DNA from: Multifurca ochricompacta
Lineage: Eukaryota > Basidiomycota > Agaricomycetes > Russulales > Russulaceae
Assembly: GCA_022496185.1 (NCBI GenBank)
Contig: WTXG01000500.1
Span: 1-17,440 of the forward strand
Reading direction: 5' to 3'
DNA length: 17,440 bases
A model generated the notes under the pieces. It was not told the origin of the DNA, searched no databases, and saw only the letters and a program-made list of their open reading frames with translations. Numbering within the stretch: the first letter of the stretch is position 1; every line of letters starts with the position of its first letter. Shown here piece by piece: positions 8,862 to 16,554 of this stretch. The translations under genes were made by a program, and so were the position numbers.

Positions 8862-10302
8862 TAGTGATTGTCAAGGGGTTTCATACCCGCACGGGTAAGC
8901 ACCGTGGGTTTTGCTGGGTACGGGTACGGGTATACGGCTCCCAACCCGTGGAAACCCGTACCCGCGCAGTGGGTTTGGCGGGTATAGGCGCCGATTATGC
9001 ATTGACAAGATCAGTAGAATGTCCGAGATAAAATACATCTGCAGCCACAAAAATACAAGATCTCGTCTGATGTATGCTACAGGGTGGCGTTAAATATGTT
9101 CTAGTATTATCCTACAAAATATTAAAGCAGATTAACAGTGCGATGTAAAATAAAATCCTTATCAGTGATCCACTTTCTTGAAAACCATGATACATCTGTT
9201 TTATTAACGCACGACCAATTTTGCCAGTCTGGCACTATCTAAAATACACTCTAGACTAATATAGACTATTCTATAATTTAATTATCAAATTACTTTATTG
9301 AAACAAGGCCCGCGTGTGTCTACAAGCTGCATGGGGCAGTGACTACATTGCATCGCATGGTGGTCTAACCTCCTTCCTATTAAGGAAGGTTGACTTAAAC
9401 GCGCAGAAATGTGCATCCAGGGACTAGGACAGTCGCACTTGTATGAAATGAAACCAGGATAATAAAATAATAATGTAAATAAAGGATCCTTTTAATCTTC
9501 TGAACATAAAACAACAATTTTTGAGGAATCTTGAGTAGCCATAAATGAACGCGTTGTGTCCAAGTGCTTATCTCCTTGACCAGGATGGCCCGGGCCATTT
9601 ACCTGAAATGCGCAGAAATGCAAAGAACAGTCGCGCTCGTATAAAATTGAAACCAGAATAATAAAATAAAAATGGAATAATAAATTATCTTAATCTTATG
9701 AACATAAAATAGGAATCTTTGAGGGATCTTGAGTAGCCATAAATGAATGCGTTGTGTCCAAGTGCATATCTCCTTGACCAGGATCTCCCGGGCCGGATGT
9801 CCGAAATGCGCGATGCAAGTAAAGAACTTGCACGTGTTTCATTTTATGGGTAACCCAGGTATCAAAACAATTATCCAGGGGTTACCCCTACCAATTTCTA
9901 TGTGTTTGTCAATTTTTTTTGCATTCTGTGTGGTTATCTGACAGGCTTTTCATCAATGTTCTATAACATCCTATCTAATCATTGCTGTATACTGGATTTT
10001 AGTTGTGCTTGTATAAAATTGAAAGTAGAATAATAAAATAAAAATGGAATAATTAATTATCTTAATCTTCTGAACATAAAACAAGAGTCATTGAGGGATC
10101 TTAAGCAGCCACAAATGAACGCGTTGTGTATCTTCTTGGTCTGGGAAGGCCCGGGCCGGTTATCCAAAATGTGCGATGCAAGTAAAGAACTTGCACGTGT
10201 TTTCACAGGTGACCCGCGGGTTACCTGTACCCATAGTGACGGGTACAGGTACGGGTATGGGTACCAACGAGGATACCCCAGGGTTACCCCTGCCAATCAC
10301 TA
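8862..10302. mobile_element. hAT-A, non-autonomous hAT element
   Basis: A 1,441-bp element with ends TAGTGATTGTCAAGGGG and (inverted) TAGTGATTGGCAGGGG, flanked by an exact 8-bp duplication ATGATCAC (8854-8861, 10303-10310). Eight-base duplications and such ends are typical of the hAT superfamily. Both subterminal regions are packed with ACCCGTACCC/GGGTACGGGT motifs (8884-8985, 10208-10288), like transposase-binding repeats of hAT ends. No transposase is encoded; the open frames inside are short and unrelated. It interrupts gag of element 1, which reads on in frame when it is removed. Many CpG remain in the subterminal repeats, so it is younger than its host. Confidence 0.93.
9431..10302 (+). 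repeat. triplicated segment and duplicated right end within hAT-A
   Basis: A unit of about 170-180 bp occurs three times, starting at 9431, 9629 and 10001. Shared blocks include GTATAAAATTGAAA, AATAATAAAATAAAAATGGA, CTTAATCTTCTGAACATAAA, GAGTAGCCATAAATGAACGC and CCCGGGCCGG. Copies two and three also carry the element's terminal part (GCGATGCAAGTAAAGAACTT through AGGGGTTACCCCTxCCAAT). The one ending at 9900 is an internal fossil right end; the other ends at the real terminus 10302. Confidence 0.85.
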
Positions 10303-10310
10303 ATGATCAC

Positions 10311-11421
10311 AGTGTCAATAAAATGTGAATTTATTGCCACATGGTGGCGTGTTGGTTGTGGACCTCATCCCAAGGGCATCCTTACTGTACAACCAGTTAG
10401 CATGATGCTTCCTAGCAGATGCTGCTGCCTCATTGAAGGTTCTGGGTTGGTCAAACAGGAGCATTGTTTGAACTAGATGCATGGGGAGGCCTCAGTGAAA
10501 GTATTGCCGAGTGGCCAGATCATCAATATGGAGTTCTGCCCTTGTGGCCAGCATGTGAAACTCAGCAATGTAATCATTGATATTGGAATCTTGCATTTGT
10601 AATCAGTCTAGCGCACATAGTGCCTTCTGTCCTGCCACCATGTCAGCCCATGCTTCTCAGAATATTTGCTTGAATTTGTCCCAAATGTATGGGACTCAGA
10701 TGTTTCCTTCTTTGATGTTGGTCAACCATTTGATCTGGTCCACCACCCATTGGTCTACTCTGGGTCCTCATATCAGTCCTAGGGTATATGCAACTCTTGT
10801 TCTTTTGTTTTGAACCATGGCTACTGTTTCATTAAGGCTGAAAAACAATTTGAGTTTGGCAAGCCAATCCATGGATGTTTCGCAGTTTCCCTCAAAAAAG
10901 GGTGGTGGTACACCTGTCATAGCTCCACCCCCTTAATTTGTTGTTCCTGCTCCTAGAGCAGGAGGGCCTAATGGTGGTTCATTGGGGTTCCTTCTGATGG
11001 TTCAAGTGGTTGTGACAGGTCTTTCTTTGGGGCTTCATTCAGGTCAACTGGTGTGTGTTTCAACAATGTCTTCCTCCACAGCCCTTCATGCCTGCCTGGT
11101 GTTGGGTCTGGCCACCATTGTCTGTGGGGTAGTGGTTCTGGTTTCAATGTCGATTGTGTTGTCAGCTGCTGCTAGTAATGCAAATCAGTTGTGAAGGTCA
11201 AAGGGTAAGTCTTCACTTTCTCTGGGTTCTGATTCTTTGGTTGACAGGTATCATTGCAGGGATGTCTCATCAAAGGATGTTCTTTTGGACAGCAGGGTTC
11301 TGGGTTCACATGTTGAAGATGTCACAATTGGGTGTCAGGCAAGGGACACATCATCATCACCTTGCAGTTCTGGTGAGTTCTTTTGTTTAGTTCTTTGTAA
11401 AGTCTGTTCTTATGTCACAGC
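10311..11421 (-). pseudogene. element 1: gag N-terminal and capsid-like region
   Basis: Minus strand. The recognisable capsid domain begins PPFFEGNCETSMDWLAKLKL, then LNETVAMVQNKRTRVAYTLG, WVVDQIKWL and later QPRTFNEAAASARKHHANWL. This is the retrotransposon Gag pattern (FxGxxxxxxxWLxxLxxxF). At least five TGA codons interrupt one frame within about 330 bases (for example in LGLI*GPRVDQW and EGNI*VPYIWDKF). Those at positions where Gag proteins often have tryptophan suggest TGG-to-TGA. The start codon is not identifiable; upstream of about 10990 the frame is too decayed. LTR-2a of element 2 was inserted at 11426, so the 5' LTR of element 1 must lie to the right of this window or be lost. Confidence 0.8.
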
Positions 11422-11426
11422 AAGGT

Positions 11427-12022
11427 TGTTATGAACCCTGCTGTGTTGTCTCTTTTCCTTTTTTTGATCATGTGATTACTTGTTTGGCTGTGTTGATGCC
11501 TTGTTGACTATGACTGTGACTGCCTTTGTACTTGTTTGTTCCTTATCTCTGACTCATGCTGTGCTTATCTATGACTCATATTTTACATCAGGACTCTTAC
11601 ATATTTTCCCACCAGAATCGTGACTATACTGGATTCATCTACGTATATTCTCACCTGGCCCACCCTTGCTCCATTTCCCCTTGTAGGTATATTACAACTT
11701 TGTTGATACACTGAGTACTTTACTCCAATTTAGACTCTGACTCCTATTATGTATATAAGGCCTGCTTAGATAGCCTGTATACCTCAGACTCAACTTCTTA
11801 ATCAACTTGGTGCATTACCTTCTGGGTGATCTCTAAGACCTGACCTCTGAATTGTCTCAGTGCTTCTGGCACTCTTCCACTCACCAGTACTAAGGGATTA
11901 GCTCCTTGGTATTGACTTCTCACCCAAACTCCATGCACTTGAGAGACAGTGTACATTGAACTCATAGTTACACTATGCAACTTAGACACACATTGTGCTG
12001 AATGCCTGCACCAGGTGTTACA
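11427..12022 (+). repeat. LTR-2a, 5' LTR of element 2
   Basis: A 596-bp LTR, TGTTATGAACC to GGTGTTACA, with an inverted second copy at 14970-15564. It is a 5' LTR because a primer site and gag follow directly. The left target duplication would be AAGGT (11422-11426); the partner is not in the window. Only 2 CpG remain by eye, against about 29 in LTR-2b. The U5 hairpins AGTGC/GCACT (11859-11873) and AGGGA/TCCTT (11893-11907) are shared with LTR-1 and LTR-3. Confidence 0.93.
11752..11796 (+). promoter_or_regulatory. core promoter and predicted RNA start of LTR-2a
   Basis: The TATA box TATATAAG starts at 11752, and the predicted 5' end of the RNA, AGACTCAACTT, is at 11786-11796, 34 bases on. 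The same spacing (32-35) is found in LTR-1a, LTR-3a and LTR-7. The start is inferred from complementarity with the primer site at 12023-12035. Confidence 0.7.
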
Positions 12023-12035
12023 TTAAGTCGAGTCT
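12023..12035 (+). other. self-priming primer-binding site of element 2
   Basis: TTAAGTCGAGTCT directly follows the LTR. Its AAGTCGAGTCT is complementary to the predicted RNA 5' end: 10 of 11 in LTR-2a (one CpG-decayed base) and 11 of 11 in LTR-2b (15196-15206). Tf1/sushi retrotransposons prime cDNA synthesis by folding their own RNA 5' end onto such a site instead of using a tRNA. Confidence 0.75.
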
Positions 12036-12043
12036 CCCCCACC

Positions 12044-13029
12044 ATGGCTTCATCTAGTCAAAGCCAGACTCTGCACAATGAAGAACTCATTGACCACTGA
12101 GATGAGGATAATCTTTCACAACAGGTCCTTGGCTCTGCCATCTGGAAAGACTTTGAAACCAAGTTTGGATACTATGTCTATCACAATGACCAGTACCAGC
12201 CAGTTGAATACAACAAACAAAAACGGGTTTGGTACTGTATCTGTTACTCTAGAAGCCAGCATTCCTGGGTTACTACAGGACCTGCCCCACCAGAATACAG
12301 CTTAGGACCTTGGAGAGAGAATCCTCCTGCCATCATCACCGACTCTGAACCCAAAGAATACATTGAAGAGAATAGCAAAGATGCACAAGTCATAGCCACT
12401 AAACTTACAGCTCTGACAGTTGCACCAGAGATTACCACATTCAGTAGATCTGCATTGGTATCTCCCCAGATTACACAACAGACCTCCAATACCCTGACCA
12501 TTGTCTACCCAACCATGTCAACCATTGCCACACAGTTACCTGACCCCGCTCCCCCTGCTCCAGTTCTGAACCTCCCTGCCCCATCAGGACACCTTTCAGG
12601 AGTCCTGCCAACTACCTTCACTGGTGATCACTCTCAGAGCAAAAAGTTCATGCTTGAGTTTGAAACCTTTAAGAATTTTAATCATGATGTCCCACAAATC
12701 ATCAATCCTTTCCAACACACCAATCTCTTCCTCTCACTCATTAGAGGGGATGCCATTGACAACTGGACCATGGAGCAGATTGAGTGGCTGAATGACCAAG
12801 TTACAGCTGGAACCAGGACCACAGATGAGGATCTGTGGGAAATAGTGGTGCAAAGATTTAAAGACACCTTTACAGATGGGCAGGCCAAGCAGAAGGCTGC
12901 CAGAGAGTTGAAAACTCTGAAAATGGAAAGGGGTGACTTGGATGGATATGTTGCCAAGTTTCGCAATCTGGCCAAATGAGCAGGGTATGATGTGAATGAA
13001 GAGGCCACACTTGACCTCTTCTCCCAGGG
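12044..13029 (+). pseudogene. element 2: gag, N-terminal part
   Basis: Starts at ATG 12044 in a strong context (accATGG), 21 bases after the LTR. One frame runs to 13029 with TGA codons at 12098-12100 and 12977-12979. The N-terminal region (FETKFGYYVYHNDQYQPVEY, then RVWYCICYSRSQHSW) is tyrosine/tryptophan-rich and I do not recognise it. A proline-rich linker (LPDPAPPAPVLNLPAPSGHL) leads into the capsid-like domain: LPTTFTGDHSQSKKFMLEFE, FLSLIRGDAIDNWTMEQIEW, FKDTFTDGQAKQKAARELKT and GDLDGYVAKFRNLA, the usual Ty3/gypsy Gag pattern. It is cut at LFSQG by LTR-4 and continues at 13638. As Gag it would form the particle that packages the RNA. Confidence 0.88.
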
Positions 13030-13632
13030 TGTCACAACCTACCCAGCATACCCAACAGACGGCAAGACGTGGGGGACACACAAGCAGTGACGACAGCCGT
13101 GCAGGGTCTGCAAGGACATTGCCGGCTTAGTCATGATGTCCCACGCCGAAGTCCAGAAGACAGATACGGCATGAGGTACAGAAGCAGATCACATGACAGT
13201 AAGGTTTGATGCCTCGTGTACAGAAGGACCCTGAACCTTAGTTGACATGTGAAGATGGTGGCACTGGTTCTGATGGAAGGTTCCATAGTCACACATCCAG
13301 AACCACAAGCGTCTAGATAAGCCTGATAAGAATGGATGACTAAGCTAGTACCAGCATGTATATATACCCTAGCTAGTCTTGCTCAGATGTTCCCCATCTT
13401 GAGCTCCTGTGACAATCAGTAGCCTTGTGGACCTTTAACTTCCTTCCTTGCATCTCACCACCTGAACTCGTCCCTTTGGTACTCGTCCTCTGTGACTTGT
13501 ACACTGAGCCTGTGACTCTGGTAGACCCTGCGTCGGACTTATTGTCTTCCGCATTGACCCAAGATCGTCCTGACCTTGTCTCTGTGACCTAGCCGCCCGC
13601 ACTCGACTGTGTACACCCCTCTGAGCGTAACA
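13030..13632 (+). mobile_element. solo LTR-4 inserted in gag of element 2
   Basis: A 603-bp sequence from TGTCACAACC to GAGCGTAACA with an exact CAGGG duplication (13025-13029, 13633-13637). Removing it with one duplication copy restores LFSQGLPNPLVKNI in frame. The TATA box TATATATA is at about 13359-13366 on the plus strand. Its CpG content is high compared with the surrounding gag, so it is a recent insertion. The minus-strand open frame at 13435-13950 crosses its border and is not a gene. Confidence 0.93.
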
Positions 13633-14037
13633 CAGGGGCTGCCCAACCCCCTGGTGAAAAATATCATCCAGTTCCATCACCCCGAGTTGTGGAACCAGTG
13701 GACTAATGCTGCCAGGAGACAGCAGCAAGATTATCTGGATTTCCAGACACACTTCAGCATAGACACTAAGAAGGGCAAAACTTGAGAGCAGTGGAAGGCG
13801 GCATTTGGAGTAAAGCCCACAACGCCACAAGACCCCAATGCCATGGATACCTTGGCAGATAGGACCAAAGCCCGTGCAGCACTCACCAATGATGAAAAGA
13901 GAACCCTCATGAAAGAAGGGCACTGCTTCCACTGCCGAGCACAAGGGCATATGTCCAGGTTCTGTCCCAAAAAGACAGTTTGGGCTGCAGAAGCTACTGT
14001 AGCCACTACTTTGACTGCAACATCCACCGCCCCATAG
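13633..14037 (+). pseudogene. element 2: gag, C-terminal part with zinc knuckle
   Basis: Continues the capsid from QGLPNPLVKNIIQFHHPELW, has a TGA at 13783-13785, then DTLADRTKARAALTNDEKRT and the knuckle CFHCRAQGHMSRFC (CX2CX4HX4C, about 13924-13965). It ends in VATTLTATSTAP with TAG at 14035-14037. Tf1/sushi elements usually run on into protease in the same frame. Here unrelated AT-rich sequence begins at about the TAG, so the stop is more likely a junction than a true end. Confidence 0.88.
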
Positions 14038-14870
14038 GGCCTAGCATGAGTGCACTTGTGAGTTACCTGGATCCGAACTCATGGGTATTTAGATTAGATA
14101 ATCCCATACTCAGATCTGCATGAGTATGTTCCCACGGATCACCTGGAGCTGCAAGTCCTATACTTGCACAGATCTAAGTACTTGTGGGTATACTCATAGG
14201 TTTACTTGTAAGGTTTGAGGCAGCCAGAGCTCTTCATCTCGCATACACAGAAAGAATATATATATTACTACAATCCCACAAAGTTTCAAGTCAGATCATT
14301 CATCCAATCCAAAATAAAACAAGAATCAGTTACAATATCTATAGAAATGTGAAAAAACATGAAAAAACATGAAGTGTGGGGCACGCTGATCAGACTGTGC
14401 ATTGCCTTCCTATCTAGGAAGGTAGGCTTAAGAATGCACATGTCGGCATGCATCAGTACAGAGATGCCGGGATCATGCCTAATTGATAAGATCAAAAACA
14501 TGTTCACAATTAATTAGATACTTAGGATATACATCTAAGTGATAAGATCAAAAATGCATTCACAGTTAATTAGATACTTAGGATATACATCTAATACAAG
14601 TGATAAGATCAAAATGCATTCACAATTAATTAGATACTTGGGATGTACATCTAAGTGATAAGATCAAAAATGCATTCACAATTAATTAGATACTTAGGAT
14701 GTACATCTAAGTGATAAGATCAAAAATGCATTCACAATTAATTAGATACTAAAGATATACATCTAAGATAATACAAGTGATAAGATCAAAATGTGTTCAC
14801 AATTAATTAGATACAAGTGATAAAATCAATTCTGCATAACCCTATATATAATATATTGTGTGTCTTTACT
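14038..14870. mobile_element. hAT-B, diverged non-autonomous element related to hAT-A (probable)
   Basis: AT-rich sequence without coding potential that replaces the pol of element 2. It begins with GGGTAT/ATACCC-like motifs (14085-14215: ACTCATGGGTATT, GTGGGTATACTCATAGG), a decayed version of the hAT-A subterminal repeats. At 14408-14425 it has the palindrome CCTTCCTATCTAGGAAGG followed by CTTAA; hAT-A has CCTTCCTATTAAGGAAGG and CTTAA at 9373-9397. Clear terminal repeats and an 8-bp duplication were not found, so the borders are approximate. Its right part is the 55-bp tandem array. Confidence 0.5.
14484..14830 (+). repeat. 55-bp minisatellite, six units plus a partial one
   Basis: Direct tandem repeats start at 14484, 14540, 14601, 14656, 14712, 14778 and 14818 (partial). 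Each begins TGATAAGATCAAAA, continues TTCACAATTAATTAGATAC and ends near ACATCTAAG. Some units have an extra ATACAAG. There are no unique spacers. Confidence 0.93.
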
Positions 14871-14875
14871 AGTGA

Positions 14876-14952
14876 GGCTGGGTGGCTTAGTGGTTAGAGC
14901 ACTGGACTGAGCTTGTTCCCAGAGGTCTTAGGTTCAATCCATGTTTCAGCCA
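14876..14952 (+). tRNA. tRNA-like sequence (pseudo-tRNA or SINE head)
   Basis: It folds as a tRNA. The acceptor is GGCTGGG against TTCAGCC plus A. The D-arm GCTTAGTGGTTAGAGC carries a good A box. The variable loop is AGGTC, and the B box is GGTTCAATCC. Defects: the anticodon arm has an 11-base loop (CTGAGCTTGTT) on a 4-bp stem with an A-C mismatch, and the T-stem has two mismatches. There is no T-run terminator after it. The anticodon cannot be assigned. It may be a tRNA gene decayed or carrying a very short intron, or the head of a tRNA-derived SINE cut by LTR-2b 17 bases downstream. Confidence 0.5.
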
Positions 14953-14969
14953 TTTCTGTTCTAGGTTGA

Positions 14970-15564
14970 TGTAACGCCTGGTGCAGGCGTTCGTCACGAT
15001 GTGTGATAAGTCGCGTAGCAAAACTACGAAGTCAGGTGTGCACTGTCTTTCAAGTACACAGAATTCGGGTGAGAAGTCAATACCAAGGAGCTAATCCCTT
15101 AGTACTGGTGAGTGGAGAAGTGCCAAAAGCACTGAGACGATTCAAGAGTCAGGTCTTAGGAATCACCCAGAAGGTAATGCACCAAGTCGATTAAGAAGTC
15201 GAGTCTGAGGCATACAGGCTATCCAGGCAGGCCTTATATATGTAATAGAGGTCGGAGTCTAAATCGGAGTACCGTACTCGATGTATCAACAAAGTTGTAA
15301 TGTAACCAAATGGGGGATGGAGTCAATGTGGGCCAGGTGAGAATATACGTAGACGAATCTGGTATAGTCGCAATTCTGGTGGGAAAATACGTAAGCGTTC
15401 TTGTGTAAAGTATGAGTCAGAGATAAGCACAGCCTCGGGTCAAAGATAAGGAACAAATAGGTACAAAGGAAGTCATAACACGGTCAACGAAGGGGCAAAC
15501 AGAGTCAAATAGCACGTCACGTGATGGAGAAAGGAAACGAGACAACGCAGCGGGGTTCGTAACA
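14970..15564 (-). repeat. LTR-2b (inverted copy of LTR-2)
   Basis: A 595-bp copy of LTR-2 on the minus strand, from TGTTACGAACCCCGCTGCG (15564) to GGCGTTACA (14970). It retains about 29 CpG, many of them TpG or CpA in LTR-2a. The RNA start is AGACTCGACTT (15206-15196). The flanks GTTGA and ACAGG do not match, so it is not a simple solo insertion. Confidence 0.92.
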
Positions 15565-15696
15565 ACAGGCATCAAGAAGGTCCCAAGGCAACATACCAAG
15601 GGCATCAGGGAGTGGTCCAGAGAAGGGGAAAGTCAAGGATAGTGCAAAGAATAAGGCATGGTGTGCAGGGTCAGGAAAAAGAGTAGGGTTGTAACA
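15565..15696 (-). repeat. LTR-3b, 132-bp remnant of an LTR-3 relative
   Basis: On the minus strand it starts TGTTACAACCCTACTCTTTT at 15696, matching the start of LTR-3a (TGTTACAACCCCACTCTTTT). It continues with diverged U3 sequence containing GGCATCAxG/GGTCC repeats as in LTR-3a. It is cut short by LTR-2b. Its left end is against integrase sequence (CATGG at 15697), so it had been inserted in the integrase of element 2. Confidence 0.7.
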
Positions 15697-15979
15697 CATG
15701 GAGGCATATGTCAAGGGATGTGCAGAATGCCAAGCAAACAAAGTAAACACACACCCAAGACCACTGGCACTTTCACCCATTATGCCAGTTGTGACAGCCC
15801 CCTTCCAGACTATTGCTATGGATTTCATCATCAAACTGCCGCAGTCCCAGGGATATGACTCGATACTCACTGTCATGGACCATGATTGCTTGAAAGCTGT
15901 GCTCTTCATCCCCTGCAATGAAACAATCTCAGCAGAAGAAGTTGCAAAACTTTACCTGAACCATGTCTATAGGCACTAT
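15697..15979 (+). pseudogene. element 2: integrase fragment
   Basis: A plus-strand frame of about 94 codons: MEAYVKGCAECQANK (the CX2C end of the HHCC zinc module), then TIAMDFIIKLPQSQGYDSIL with the first catalytic aspartate, VMDHDCLKAVLFIPCNETIS and YLNHVYRHY. It breaks before the second catalytic aspartate, at the border with LTR-7. Same strand as gag of element 2 and no stop, so probably the same element. Everything between gag and this point (protease, RT, RNase H) is absent. LTR-3b marks its 5' break and LTR-7 its 3' break. Confidence 0.85.
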
Positions 15980-16190
15980 TGTCATGAACTGACACCCTAG
16001 AAAACCTCCTGACCCCCCAGAAATCCTCAGACACTCCCAGAAGACCCTGTAAAACCCTCAGAGACGAAGATAACCCTAGATTAAGACCAGAGAAGGGCCG
16101 GTCCGGACCAGGGCCGGACTCCTGCCAAATTGGAGAGCTGTGGGAAGAGTACTAACAGAACCCCACCATGCCTAAACAGCAGTCCACAAA

Positions 16191-16218
16191 CTGCGGACTG
16201 CGGACTGCGGACTGCGGA
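16191..16218 (+). repeat. four CTGCGGA heptamers in U3 of LTR-7
   Basis: The unit CTGCGGA is repeated exactly four times in tandem. The first GGACTGC also pairs with an upstream GCAGTCC, giving a 7-bp inverted repeat. It lies about 110 bases upstream of the TATA box. Confidence 0.9.
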
Positions 16219-16328
16219 TTTCTAAGCCCAAAAGTGGGGCTATTCTCATTGGTGGATCAGTAGGGAGTTAAAGCGAAGTTAACCTCCCCTAAAGTGGTGC
16301 ACAGACCAAAGTCCCGGTTGTAATTACG

Positions 16329-16373
16329 TATATAAACCCTTTGGGAATAGAATGGACAGCTCCAGACTGTCCA
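16329..16373 (+). promoter_or_regulatory. core promoter and predicted RNA start of LTR-7
   Basis: TATATAAA starts at 16329 and the predicted RNA start AGACTGTCCA is at 16364-16373, 35 bases on. An inverted CCAAT (ATTGG) lies about 80 bases upstream of the TATA box. The start site is inferred from its perfect complementarity with 16566-16575. Confidence 0.7.
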
Positions 16374-16554
16374 CTTGTGATCCGGTTCCTGATTACCTAG
16401 GAGATTAGCCCCACCTTGTGGAAGGCTTCTCATCCCTTGCCCTTGAGCTGTTCGCTTCGTCTCCCTTGCACTTTCACCCTCACTCTCATCCTTTGCCCAC
16501 TTCCAAATCCCTTCCCCTTTGCATACAACCCACTGTCCAGACAGTCGACAGTGA

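Noticed and set aside
8884..8985. GGGTACGGGTACGGGTA runs as interstitial telomere repeats
   Set aside because: The motif differs from TTAGGG, occurs in both orientations, and lies inside precise hAT ends with an 8-bp duplication.
12244..13081. Minus-strand open frames opposite gag of element 2 (12244-12501, 12682-13035, 12734-13081)
   Set aside because: They are shadows of the plus-strand gag frame; two cross the LTR-4 border.
13435..14027. Minus-strand open frames of 171 and 98 codons
   Set aside because: The first crosses the LTR-4/gag junction and both lie opposite the gag zinc-knuckle frame.
14484..14830. Regular repeats of about 55 bp that could look like a CRISPR array
   Set aside because: Units are continuous direct repeats with no unique spacers, and the context is eukaryotic transposons.
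14038..14870. An exact TAGGG/CCCTA terminal repeat pair for hAT-B (14035 and about 14843)
   Set aside because: The flanking 8-mers (CCGCCCCA and TATATAAT) do not match and the similarity is only five bases.
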